Assembly: GCA_963706875.1 (NCBI GenBank)
Contig: CAVPNW010000016.1
Location: 186,001 to 250,000, forward strand
Length of the DNA: 64,000 nucleotides
Reading direction: 5' to 3'
DNA from: Prado023 sp963706875
GTDB taxonomy: Bacteria; Actinomycetota; Actinomycetes; S36-B12; CAIYMF01
The translations under genes were made by a program, and so were the position numbers. This document shows positions 27,707-37,830 of this stretch, one piece after another. Numbering within the stretch: position 1 is the first letter of the stretch; each line of letters begins with the position of its first letter. The notes under the pieces were generated by a model that did no database searches, had not been told where the DNA came from, and saw only the letters and a list, made by a program, of their open reading frames with translations.

Positions 27707-29080
27707 TCACTCCGTCGGCCACGACTGCTCGATGAAGTCCAGCGTGTCCTGGGTGGACTTGCCGGTGATCCAGTCGGTCATGCCGGTCCAGAACGTGCCT
27801 GCACCGACGGCTGCCGGCATCAGGTCGGAGGCGTCGAAGCGGAACTGCGTCGCGGGATCCTGCAGGATCTCGACCGACACCTTGTCGATGCCCTTGAACA
27901 GGTTGGGATCCGCGCCCTTGTTGGCGGTCACCCAGCCGGCCGGGCTGACTTCAGCCTTGGCATTGGCCCACTCTGCGGACGCGAGGTATGCCTGGAAGGC
28001 CTGGACCTCGGGACGATCCGAGAAGGCACCCACGAACTCGCCACCACCGAGAACCGGCTTGGTCGTTCCGTCGATGCTGGGCAGGTAGAAGGCCCAGATG
28101 TCGCCGTCCTCACCGATCGTCGCGCCGGCCTCGGCGAAGTTGGAGCCGTAGAACGAGGCCTGGCGGTGCATGGCGCAGTCACCGGAGAGGATGGGGATGC
28201 CGCCCTCCTGGAAGGTGGTCGAGGCGATCGTCTTGACGTCACCGAGACCGCCGTTGACGTACGCGTCGTTCTTGAGGAACGAGCCGACCTCGTCGAGGAC
28301 CGTGACGACCTTGGCATCGTTGAACGGGATCTCGTGGTTGGTCCACTGGTCGTAGACCTCGGGGCCGTTCACGCGGAGCATGACGTCCTCCATCCAGTCG
28401 GTCGCCGGCCACCCGGTGGCGTCACCGGAGCCGATGCCCGCGCACCACGGCTTGTCCACGACCCCGGAGGCCGCGATCGTGTCGGACAGGGTCTTCAGCT
28501 CTGCCCACGTGGTCGGGATCTCCCAGCCGTTGTCGGCGAACATCGCGGGCGAGTACCACACGTAGCTCTTGACGTTCGCGCCCAGAGGTGCTGCGTAGAA
28601 GGTGTCGTTGACCGTGCCGTAGGCCTTCCAGTCCGCGCCCCAGTACTCGTCGACGTTCTTCGACACTGCCTCGGGAGCCGGCTTGACGTACCCGTCGTCG
28701 ACGAGGGTCTTGAGCAGGCCGGGCTGCGGGATGTAGGCGAGGTCCGGCGGGTTGCCGGCCTCGGCGCGCACCTTGAGCTGGGCCTCGAACTCCTTGGACC
28801 CCTCGTAGATGACCTTGGCGCCGGTGCACTCCTCGAAGGGCTTGTACGAGTCGATGTGCGGGGCGTCCTCGGGGGCGACGATCGAGGTGTAGATCGACAC
28901 CTCCTTGCCCGACAGGTCGCCGTACTGCGCGTAGGCGGCGCACTTGTCGTCGGCTGCCGCTGACGACCCACCATCAGTGGTCGCGGTCTCCGAGCTGGAC
29001 GAGCACCCGGTCAGGATCAGGGCGGCGCTGGACGCACCAGCGGCGGCCATCAGCCAGCGGGATCGGGGAGATGTGGTCAT
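27707..29080 (-). CDS. Sugar ABC transporter substrate-binding lipoprotein
   Basis: 457 residues. The lipobox signal is AALILTGC (Cys26), followed by a Ser/Thr-rich tether and a bilobed solute-binding domain (KEVSIYTSIVAPEDA, FEECTGAKVIYEGSKEFEAQL, GNPPDLAYIPQPGLLKTLV). It resembles AglE-type alpha-glucoside binding proteins of the CUT1 group. The ATG at 29080 is preceded by AAGGAG and is fixed by the signal peptide; the longer frame has none. First gene of the operon SBP-permease-permease-GH1. Confidence 0.91.
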   Translation of the reverse strand: MTTSPRSRWLMAAAGASSAALILTGCSSSSETATTDGGSSAAADDKCAAYAQYGDLSGKEVSIYTSIVAPEDAPHIDSYKPFEECTGAKVIYEGSKEFEAQLKVRAEAGNPPDLAYIPQPGLLKTLVDDGYVKPAPEAVSKNVDEYWGADWKAYGTVNDTFYAAPLGANVKSYVWYSPAMFADNGWEIPTTWAELKTLSDTIAASGVVDKPWCAGIGSGDATGWPATDWMEDVMLRVNGPEVYDQWTNHEIPFNDAKVVTVLDEVGSFLKNDAYVNGGLGDVKTIASTTFQEGGIPILSGDCAMHRQASFYGSNFAEAGATIGEDGDIWAFYLPSIDGTTKPVLGGGEFVGAFSDRPEVQAFQAYLASAEWANAKAEVSPAGWVTANKGADPNLFKGIDKVSVEILQDPATQFRFDASDLMPAAVGAGTFWTGMTDWITGKSTQDTLDFIEQSWPTE

Positions 29081-29192
29081 AGAACGGTGTCTCCTTGTTA
29101 TGCGGGATCGGGGCGGGATATCGCCCTCGTGTGCAGCATTGCGCGCTCGAGGGCCCCCATCAATCACCAGTGGGGTGCAACAGCCGTGCAAG

Positions 29193-29206
29193 TGATAACG
29201 ATTCGG
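29193..29206. promoter_or_regulatory. Possible LacI-type operator upstream of the sugar operon
   Basis: TGATAACGATTCGG is a partial match to the LacI/GalR consensus TGnAAnCGnTTnCA, with the central CG conserved. It lies about 115 bp upstream of the binding-protein start and between that operon and its likely regulator. Weak by sequence alone. Confidence 0.35.
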
Positions 29207-29257
29207 TAACGGCGTCGTCACGCATTCGCCACATGGGCGCCCAACGGGTGGCCCTTC

Positions 29258-30289
29258 TCACGGTCGCCGCCTGCCCCAGGGCGCAGGCGCTGCTCCATCC
29301 GGTGGCGCCGTGGAGGCCCGCACGACCAGCAGCGTCGGAACCACGACCCGCTGCGCGTGGTGGGCATCTGAGTGGTGGCCGATCAGTCCAGCGAGCTGCA
29401 GCGCCGCCAGCTCACCGAGCGTGCGAACAGGCTGGGCCACCGTCGTCAGGCCCATCGGCTCGGACATGTCGTGATCATCGATACCCACCACGGAGAGGTC
29501 CTCGGGGATGCGCAGGCCCAGGCTCCGGGCGGCGGCCATGACGCCGAACGCCATCTCGTCGCTCTCGGCGAACACCGCCGTGGGGCGGTCGTCGCGCTCC
29601 AGGAGCGTCAGGGCCACCCGCTGGGCGCCGCGCACGGAGAAATCGGCACTGACCTCGAGGTTCGGGTCCCAGGGCACCCTGGCCTCCTTCAGCGCCAGGA
29701 GGAACCCGCGCTTGCGCTCGGGCGGTGCCGTGAACGGGATGCGCTCGAACGGCCTGCCCGACACCAGCCCGAGCCGCCGGTGCCCGAGGCCCAGCAGGTG
29801 GTTCGTGGCCGACCGCGCCGCAGCCACGTCATCGATCTCGACGCTGGGGACGCCGGACAGCGTCGCACCGAGCAGGACCAACGGGATCCGGCGCTCGGCC
29901 AGCAGCGCGGCCTCATCGGGCGCCGGTGGGACATTGACCAGCAGGACCCCGTCGGCCTCGCGGCGCGGGATGTCGCCCAGCAGGGCCCGGCGCCGGTCGT
30001 CGAGATCGAGGAGTCGATGGATCAGGACGACGATCCCCTTGCCGGCGAACGCGCGCTCCACCCCGTCGAGGACCTGCGCGAAGTACCAGCGGTCGATGTA
30101 GGGCATGACCACCGCGACCCGGGCACGGTCTGAGGCCGTGGGCGCCATGGTGTAGCCGAGCTCCTGGGCTGCCTGCTCGACCTTCAGCCGGGTCGCCTCG
30201 GAGATGGACCGGTGGCCGTGCAGCGCTCTGGACACTGTGGCCGTCGAGACACCGGCCAGTGCCGCCACGTCCCGCACTGTGGTTGCCAC
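29258..30289 (-). CDS. LacI-family transcriptional regulator
   Basis: 343 residues. The N-terminal LacI helix-turn-helix is TVRDVAALAGVSTATVSRAL with hinge RLKVEQAAQELGY, followed by a periplasmic-binding-like sensor domain (VAVVMPYIDRWYFAQVLDGV, GHRRLGLVSG, SVVGIDDHDMSE). It probably represses the adjacent sugar transporter and glucosidase genes and releases DNA on binding the sugar. The GTG at 30289 has GGAGG 7 nt upstream, and TAGCGT at 30308-30313 gives a short leader. It is divergent from glgE, which it might also control. Confidence 0.91.
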   Translation of the reverse strand: MATTVRDVAALAGVSTATVSRALHGHRSISEATRLKVEQAAQELGYTMAPTASDRARVAVVMPYIDRWYFAQVLDGVERAFAGKGIVVLIHRLLDLDDRRRALLGDIPRREADGVLLVNVPPAPDEAALLAERRIPLVLLGATLSGVPSVEIDDVAAARSATNHLLGLGHRRLGLVSGRPFERIPFTAPPERKRGFLLALKEARVPWDPNLEVSADFSVRGAQRVALTLLERDDRPTAVFAESDEMAFGVMAAARSLGLRIPEDLSVVGIDDHDMSEPMGLTTVAQPVRTLGELAALQLAGLIGHHSDAHHAQRVVVPTLLVVRASTAPPDGAAPAPWGRRRP

Positions 30290-30307
30290 GATCCCACCTC
30301 CGCGCGC

Positions 30308-30313
30308 ACGCTA
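30308..30313 (-). promoter_or_regulatory. -10-like box of the lacI-type gene
   Basis: TAGCGT on the minus strand, giving a leader of about 12-15 nt that carries GGAGG. Confidence 0.45.
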
Positions 30314-30409
30314 CCTCCCATCGGCCCCTGATGGCCGGGCCGCGCGCGACCGGTGCGGGTGGACTTGTCCGGACGGCTGATCAGCAGGCACCGGGGTGCT
30401 CCCGGGTAG

Positions 30410-30415
30410 TACCGT
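30410..30415 (+). promoter_or_regulatory. Leaderless-type -10 box of glgE
   Basis: TACCGT, seven bases, then GTG at 30423. It sets the glgE start and leaves about 95 bp to the lacI-type promoter. Confidence 0.6.
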
Positions 30416-30422
30416 CACGGGG

Positions 30423-32402
30423 GTGATCGGTCGATTCCCCAGCATTGACATCAGCCCCGTCGTCGAGGGCGGCCGCTACCCGGTCAAGGCAGTTGTTGGG
30501 GAGACCTTCCCCGTGTCCGTGACCGCCTTCCGAGAGGGTCACGACGCGATGAGCGTCGAGGTTCAGTTCCTCCCGCCCGGCTCCGACTCGTCGGACTTCT
30601 CGATCGGCGAGCCGGACGGCCCACTGCTGCGGATGCACGAGGTCGGCCCCACCCAGCCCGACCGCTGGACCGTCGACGCCCAGCTCGATCGCGAGGGTGA
30701 CTGGACCTACTACATCGTCACGGCCGGCGATCCGTACGAGACCTGGAAGCACAAGGCCGAGATCAAGCTGCCCGCCGGGATCGACGTCGAGCTCGAGCTC
30801 GAGGAGGGCGCCCGGGTCCTGGACCGCGCCGCCGCCCATGCGGGCACGAAGCACGCGCGCAAGGTGCTCACCGAGGCTGCCGCCGCGATGCGCGACACCG
30901 CTGAGACCGCCGAGCAGCGCCTGTACGCCGCCGAGGCACCGGCGGTCCAGGCGGCACTGGGCGAGTTCCCCCTGCGCGAGCTGCCGCACATGTCCGGCCC
31001 CTGGCCCGTGCGGGTCGAGCGTCCACGTGCCCTGTACGGCGCGTGGTACGAGTTCTTCCCCCGCTCGGAGGGCGCCACGCTCAACCCGCCGCGGTCGGGC
31101 ACCTTCCGAACGGCCGCCAAACGACTTCCCGCTGTGGCCGCGATGGGCTTCGACGTGGTCTACCTGCCCCCGATCCACCCGATCGGCCACACGTTCCGCA
31201 AGGGGCCGAACAACACCCTGACCCCCGGCCCCGACGATCCGGGCTCCCCCTGGGCGATCGGTTCGGAGGCTGGTGGGCACGACACGGTGCATCCCGACCT
31301 GGGCACGATGGCCGACTTCGAGCACTTCATGTCGGTGGCTGCTGAGAACGGTCTGGAGATCGCCCTGGACTTCGCCCTCCAGGCCTCCCCCGACCACCCG
31401 TGGGTCGCCGCCCATCCCGAGTGGTTCGTCACCCGCGCTGACGGGTCGATCGCGTACGCGGAGAACCCGCCCAAGAAGTACCAGGACATCTACCCGATCG
31501 CGTTCGACGCCGACTTCGACGGGCTGGTCGACGAGTGCGAGCGGATCCTGCGGCTCTGGATGGGCAAGGGCGTGCGGATCTTCCGCGTGGACAACCCGCA
31601 CACGAAGACCGTCGAGTTCTGGGAGGTCCTGTTCGCGCGGATCTACGCCACCGATCCCGACGTCCTGTTCCTCGCTGAGGCGTTCACCCGTCCGGCGATG
31701 ATGCGCACGCTGGGCACCGTCGGGTTCCACCAGAGCTACACCTACTTCACCTGGCGCAACACCAAGTGGGAGCTCGAGACCTACTTCACCGAGCTCAGCA
31801 CGTTCGCCGCGGACTACATGCGGCCCAACTGCTTCGTCAACACCCCGGACATCAACCCGTTCTTCCTGCAGTCGGGCAACAAGGCGGCCTTCGCGATCCG
31901 AGCCACCCTTGCCGCGCTGCTGGCCCCGACCTACGGGGTCTATGCCGGGTTCGAGGTGTACGAGCACAAGCCGTTGGCTCCCGGCAAGGAGGAGTACCTG
32001 GACTCGGAGAAGTTCCAGTACCGACCGCGCGACTGGGCAGCTGCGTCACACACCAGCCTCGTGCCCTACCTGACGCTGCTCAACCGGATCCGCAAGGAGC
32101 ACCCGGCGTTCCACGAGCTGCGCAACCTGCGGTTCGAGACCATCGACAACTCGCAGATGATCGCGTGGTCGAAGCGGACCGCTGACGAAGTTGTCGTCGT
32201 CACCTGCGTGCTGGACCCGAACAGCCCCCAGGCGGGCACCCTGCACCTGGACCTCGCAGCGCTGGGCTTCGGCAGCGACGAGCGGGTCCTGGCCCGCGAC
32301 CTCATCACCGGCCAGACCTGGGCGTGGGGTTCGCACAACTACATCCGGCACGACCCCACCTTCACCTGTGCACATGCCGTTGTTCTCGAGAGGATGCCAT
32401 GA
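30423..32402 (+). CDS. glgE: Alpha-1,4-glucan:maltose-1-phosphate maltosyltransferase
   Basis: 659-residue GH13_3 enzyme that extends alpha-glucan with maltose from maltose 1-phosphate, the core step of the GlgE pathway. Domains: N-terminal beta-sandwich, helical insert, catalytic barrel and C-terminal beta domain. The aspartate nucleophile is in IFRVDNPHTK and the acid in FLAEAFTRP; GRIPIEHPI-like VVYLPPIHPIGHTFRKG is also present. The start is GTG 30423, with TACCGT 7 nt upstream. It is cotranslated with glgB through a 4-bp ATGA overlap, as in mycobacteria. Confidence 0.95.
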   Translation: MIGRFPSIDISPVVEGGRYPVKAVVGETFPVSVTAFREGHDAMSVEVQFLPPGSDSSDFSIGEPDGPLLRMHEVGPTQPDRWTVDAQLDREGDWTYYIVTAGDPYETWKHKAEIKLPAGIDVELELEEGARVLDRAAAHAGTKHARKVLTEAAAAMRDTAETAEQRLYAAEAPAVQAALGEFPLRELPHMSGPWPVRVERPRALYGAWYEFFPRSEGATLNPPRSGTFRTAAKRLPAVAAMGFDVVYLPPIHPIGHTFRKGPNNTLTPGPDDPGSPWAIGSEAGGHDTVHPDLGTMADFEHFMSVAAENGLEIALDFALQASPDHPWVAAHPEWFVTRADGSIAYAENPPKKYQDIYPIAFDADFDGLVDECERILRLWMGKGVRIFRVDNPHTKTVEFWEVLFARIYATDPDVLFLAEAFTRPAMMRTLGTVGFHQSYTYFTWRNTKWELETYFTELSTFAADYMRPNCFVNTPDINPFFLQSGNKAAFAIRATLAALLAPTYGVYAGFEVYEHKPLAPGKEEYLDSEKFQYRPRDWAAASHTSLVPYLTLLNRIRKEHPAFHELRNLRFETIDNSQMIAWSKRTADEVVVVTCVLDPNSPQAGTLHLDLAALGFGSDERVLARDLITGQTWAWGSHNYIRHDPTFTCAHAVVLERMP

Positions 32403-34747
32403 CCCCGTCCAACACCCCCGCAGATCCCGGCACACCCAAGCCCCCTGCTGGCGCCGCGAAGCCCGCTGCCCCGGCGGCCCCCGCCGCCCCGCCAGCCCCC
32501 GCCGCCCCGGCGGCCCCCGCCGCCCCGCCAGCAGCCTCGGGTCCGGCCAAGCTCCCGGTCGACACCGGGGACATCGACCGGTTGGTCGATGGCGCGAGCG
32601 CCAGCCCGCACTCCATCCTCGGAGCGCACCCGTACGAGGGCGCGGTGACCATCCGCGTCCTGCGTCCGATGGCCAAGGAGGTCATCGTCGTCACGCCCAC
32701 GCAGCGCCATCCGATGCTCCACGAGCACCGGGGCGTCTGGGTCGTGGTCCTGCCCGGTGCCACCGTGCCCGCCTACACGATCGACGTGGACTACGGCCAG
32801 GGCCTGATCCCCGCCGATGACCCCTACCGGTTCCTGCCGACCCTCGGCGAGCTGGACCTGCACCTGATCGGTGAGGGCCGCCACGAGGAGCTGTGGACGA
32901 CCCTCGGCGCGCACGAACGCACCTACGACAGCCCGTTCGGGGCCATCACCGGCACGTCCTTCGCCGTATGGGCGCCGAGCGCCGAGGGCGTGCGGGTCGT
33001 CGGGGACTTCAACGGCTGGGACGGCACCGGGCACCCCATGCGCTCGATGGGCAGCACCGGCATCTGGGAGCTGTTCATCCCGAACATCGGCGCCGGCACC
33101 ACGTACAAGTTCTCCATCCTCGGCAAGGACTGGGTGTGGCGCGAGAAGGCCGACCCCATGGCCTTCCACACCGAGGTGCCGCCGTCGACGGCCTCGGTCG
33201 TCTACACCTCGGACTACACCTGGGGCGACGACCAGTGGCTGGCCACACGGGCCGAGACTGATGTGATCAACGCCCCGATGAGCGTCTACGAGGTGCACCT
33301 GGGCTCCTGGCGCCTGGGCCTGGACTACCGCCAGATCGCCGAGCAGCTCGTGGACTACGTGACGGAGATGGGCTTCACGCACGTGGAGCTGATGCCCGTC
33401 GCCGAGCACCCGTACGCCCCCAGCTGGGGCTACCAGGTGACCTCCTACTTCGCCCCGACCTCGCGGTTCGGCAAGCCCGACGACTTCCGGTACGTGGTCG
33501 ACTGCCTGCACCAGGCGGGCATCGGCGTGATCCTCGACTGGGTCCCCGCTCACTTCCCGAAGGACGCGTGGGCGCTGGCCCGCTTCGACGGCACAGCGCT
33601 CTATGAGCACGCCGACCCGCGTCGCGGCGAGCAGCCCGACTGGGGCACCTACGTGTTCGACTTCGGCCGCACGGAGGTGCGCAACTTCCTGGTCTCCAAC
33701 GCCATCTACTGGCTCGAGGAGTACCACATCGACGGCCTGCGCGTTGATGCCGTGGCCTCGATGCTGTACCTGGACTACTCGCGCAACGAGGGTGAGTGGC
33801 TGCCCAACCAGTACGGCGGGCGCGAGAACCTGGACGCAGTCGCCTTCCTGCAGGAGATGAACGCGACCGTCTACAAGCGGGTGCCCGGTGTGGTCACGAT
33901 CGCTGAGGAGTCCACCTCCTGGCCGGGCGTCACGCGCCCCACCTACCTGGGTGGTCTCGGGTTCGGGCTGAAGTGGAACATGGGCTGGATGAACGACTCG
34001 CTGGGCTACATCTCCCGCGAGCCCGTCCACCGCATGTGGCACCACAACGAGATGACCTTCGCGATGGTCTACGCGTGGAGCGAGCACTTCACCCTGCCCA
34101 TCTCGCACGACGAGGTCGTCCACGGCAAGGGATCCCTGGTCCAGAAGATGCCCGGCGACCGCTGGCAGAAGACGGCCAACCTGCGGGCCTACCTGGGCTA
34201 CATGTGGGCGCACCCCGGCAAGCAGCTGCTCTTCATGGGCTCGGAGTTCGCCCAGACCTCCGAGTGGAGCGAGGAGCGTGGCCTCGAGTGGTGGTTGTGC
34301 GAGTACCAGGACCACTACGGCGTGCAGCACTGCGTGCGCGACATGAACGCCGCCTACCGGGAGACCCGGGCGCTCTGGGACCAGGACAACACCCCCGAGG
34401 GCTTCCAGTGGATCGATGCGAACGACGCCTCGGGCAACGTGTTCTCATGGCTGCGGATCGGCAGTGACGGGTCGGTGCTCGCCTCGATCACCAACTTCTC
34501 CCCCGTGGTCCGCGGTGACTACCGGGTCGGGCTGCCGAGCACCGGCTACTGGCGCGAGGTGCTCAACACCGACGCCGAGGCCTACGGCGGCTCAGGGGTC
34601 GGCAACTTCGGCGGAGTCGTGGCCCAGGAGCAGGCATGGCACGGCAGGCCCGCGTCAGCCATGGTGACGCTGCCCCCGCTGGCCACCGTCTGGCTGCGCT
34701 ACGACGCCGAGGCGACCGAAGGGGCCGAGGCCGCCGAGGAGGCGTAG
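32399..34747 (+). CDS. glgB: 1,4-alpha-glucan branching enzyme
   Basis: 782-residue GH13_9 enzyme that makes alpha-1,6 branches in glycogen. An unusual Pro/Ala-rich N-terminal stretch (about residues 12-48, alternating PAAPAAP and PPAP blocks) precedes the normal family start LVDGASASPHSILGAH. Then come CBM48 (TSFAVWAPSAEGVRVVGDFN) and the barrel with nucleophile DGLRVDAVASMLYLDYSR and acid TIAEESTSWPGV. The stretch is coded by near-identical GC-rich repeats that could expand by slippage. The tail EATEGAEAAEEA is acidic. The ATG overlaps the glgE stop. Confidence 0.95.
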   Translation: MTPSNTPADPGTPKPPAGAAKPAAPAAPAAPPAPAAPAAPAAPPAASGPAKLPVDTGDIDRLVDGASASPHSILGAHPYEGAVTIRVLRPMAKEVIVVTPTQRHPMLHEHRGVWVVVLPGATVPAYTIDVDYGQGLIPADDPYRFLPTLGELDLHLIGEGRHEELWTTLGAHERTYDSPFGAITGTSFAVWAPSAEGVRVVGDFNGWDGTGHPMRSMGSTGIWELFIPNIGAGTTYKFSILGKDWVWREKADPMAFHTEVPPSTASVVYTSDYTWGDDQWLATRAETDVINAPMSVYEVHLGSWRLGLDYRQIAEQLVDYVTEMGFTHVELMPVAEHPYAPSWGYQVTSYFAPTSRFGKPDDFRYVVDCLHQAGIGVILDWVPAHFPKDAWALARFDGTALYEHADPRRGEQPDWGTYVFDFGRTEVRNFLVSNAIYWLEEYHIDGLRVDAVASMLYLDYSRNEGEWLPNQYGGRENLDAVAFLQEMNATVYKRVPGVVTIAEESTSWPGVTRPTYLGGLGFGLKWNMGWMNDSLGYISREPVHRMWHHNEMTFAMVYAWSEHFTLPISHDEVVHGKGSLVQKMPGDRWQKTANLRAYLGYMWAHPGKQLLFMGSEFAQTSEWSEERGLEWWLCEYQDHYGVQHCVRDMNAAYRETRALWDQDNTPEGFQWIDANDASGNVFSWLRIGSDGSVLASITNFSPVVRGDYRVGLPSTGYWREVLNTDAEAYGGSGVGNFGGVVAQEQAWHGRPASAMVTLPPLATVWLRYDAEATEGAEAAEEA

Positions 34748-35066
34748 GCCGCAGCCGTACCGACCTGCACCGACTGAGCGCACACGAAACCTGCCGTTTC
34801 AGGGCCGTGGCGTGAAGCGATCACGGTCACGCTCATCGAATCGCCCGTATGGCCGCCTGCCCGGGGCCCATTGGGGCGATTCGATGTGCGTCCCCGGCTG
34901 AGGGACGATCCACGTGGCCGAAAAGGGCGGATTCGTGTGCGCACCACTCGTTGGAGGAGCGGACGTTGCCCGCGGGCCCGGAATGGGCGTTTGCCGCCGG
35001 AGGAGCGGGCAGCACCCACTGGCCCAGTAGGGCCTTTGCAGTCGGAGGAGCGAACGGCCCGTGGGC
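34748..35066. other. Intergenic region with repeat element and 45-bp repeats, no gene seen
   Basis: Between convergent glgB and the thioredoxin-like gene. It is filled by the four-arm element (34778-34942) followed by three degenerate 45-bp direct repeats. No protein-coding signal was found. Confidence 0.65.
34778..34942. repeat. Four-arm palindromic element, copy A
   Basis: About 165 bp. Arm 1 (34778-34802) and arm 2 (34829-34851) are inverted; arm 3 (34873-34890, GGGGCGATTCGATGTGCG) and arm 4 (34920-34942) are direct. Arms 2 and 3 hold a perfect 13-bp inverted repeat, CATCGAATCGCCC with GGGCGATTCGATG (34834-34846 and 34874-34886). Arm offsets 0/51/95/142 match copies B, C and D. Confidence 0.7.
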
Positions 35067-35088
35067 TCAGAACAGGGCGTTCGCAAGG
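34953..35088. repeat. Three degenerate 45-bp direct repeats
   Basis: GGAGGAGCG begins each unit at 34953, 34999 and 35044 (periods 46 and 45); each also carries a GGGCSTTTGC-like block. The third unit runs into the 3' end of the thioredoxin-like gene, so the repeat probably grew out of or into coding DNA. Confidence 0.55.
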
Positions 35089-36008
35089 TCGATGCGGGCG
35101 CGGGCGACAGCCGGATCCTCGGGCCCCACGACCTCGAAGAGTTCGAGCAGGTGGGTGCGCAGGCGGTCGCGGTCGTCACCTGAAGTGAACCGGATCGCCC
35201 CAGTGAGCCGCGCGAAGGCCTCGACCGGCCTGCCGTCGAGCACCAGCACGTCGGCGGCGCGCTCCTGCACTGCGAGGTCGTCCGGGGACGCGTCGGCCGC
35301 GGCGAGGACCGCGGCGTGGTCGGCGCCGTCCACCCGCTCGAACACGCCAACGAGGGCCAGGCCCGCCCTGGCGACCGGGTCTGCCGGGGCCGCGTCGAGG
35401 ATCGACTGGTAGGCAGCACGTGCGGCCGGCCAGTCCCCCGCCTCGATCGCGTCGTAGGCGGCCTCCATCCGCGGGTCGGCCGGCGGCTCGTCGGCAACGT
35501 CCGAGGGCGCGCCCTCTGCAGGGGCGCCGGCGACGGTACCGTTGACCCCGTTCGCCTCCGCGAGCTTCAACAGCTCCTCCAGGTAGGCCCGCACCTGCTG
35601 CTCGGGCAGTGCGCCCTGGAACAGCGGCAGCGGACGACCGCCGACCACGGCGAACACACTCGGGATCGACTGCACCTGGAATGCTTGGGCGATCGCCGGG
35701 TTGGCGTCGACGTCCACCTTGGCCAGGACCCATCGGCCCGCGTACTCATCAGCGAGCTTCTCCAGGATCGGCGAGAGCGTCTTGCACGGCCCGCACCACG
35801 TCGCCCAGAGGTCCAGGACGACCGGTACCTGCATGGACAGGTCCATCACCTCGGTCTGGAAGCTGGCATCGCTGACGTCGACGACCACCGGCAGGACGTT
35901 GGGGTTCGCCGTGCGCTCGGCGGCGCGCTGTTCGGCCTGCGCCTGTGCCTCGCGTGCGGCCGCGAGGGCGCCGAGATCGACGGCTCCGTACCCAGACATG
36001 TTGCTCAT
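35067..36008 (-). CDS. Thioredoxin-TPR protein, CnoX/YbbN type
   Basis: 313 residues. N-terminal Ala/Gln-rich helix, a thioredoxin domain at about residues 38-150 with active site WATWCGPCKTL (Cys72 and Cys75, both kept) and cis-Pro in QSIPSVFAVVGG, then TPR-like helices over residues 180-313. In E. coli CnoX is a holdase that protects from hypochlorous damage; here the intact CXXC allows disulfide chemistry. It is the Rv1324 equivalent by place next to glgB/glgE. AATAAT lies 6 nt before the ATG at 36008, possibly leaderless. Confidence 0.88.
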   Translation of the reverse strand: MSNMSGYGAVDLGALAAAREAQAQAEQRAAERTANPNVLPVVVDVSDASFQTEVMDLSMQVPVVLDLWATWCGPCKTLSPILEKLADEYAGRWVLAKVDVDANPAIAQAFQVQSIPSVFAVVGGRPLPLFQGALPEQQVRAYLEELLKLAEANGVNGTVAGAPAEGAPSDVADEPPADPRMEAAYDAIEAGDWPAARAAYQSILDAAPADPVARAGLALVGVFERVDGADHAAVLAAADASPDDLAVQERAADVLVLDGRPVEAFARLTGAIRFTSGDDRDRLRTHLLELFEVVGPEDPAVARARIDLANALF

Positions 36009-36091
36009 GGCGGCATTATTCCAGTTCCTTCGGCCTGCGGTTCGCGCGCAACCGCACCCACATGCTCCCCCGCGTCGCCTCGGTGGCACGC

Positions 36092-36108
36092 AGTTGCCCC
36101 CGGCAACT
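36092..36108. promoter_or_regulatory. Perfect 17-bp palindrome abutting the treS -10 box
   Basis: AGTTGCCCCCGGCAACT, 7-bp arms around CCC. Its last T is the first base of the treS -10 box TAGCCT (36108-36113), so a bound protein would block the promoter. No second copy was noticed in the window. Confidence 0.55.
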
Positions 36109-36113
36109 AGCCT
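36108..36113 (+). promoter_or_regulatory. Leaderless-type -10 box of treS
   Basis: TAGCCT, seven bases, then ATG at 36121. Confidence 0.6.
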
Positions 36114-36120
36114 CATGGTC

Positions 36121-37809
<1,689 letters not shown>

Positions 37810-37830
37810 CGACGAGGGACGTGGTGTGAC

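Noticed and set aside
32430..32545. Short repeats at the glgB start considered as a CRISPR-like array
   Set aside because: Repeats are contiguous, in frame, encode Pro/Ala and have no unique spacers.
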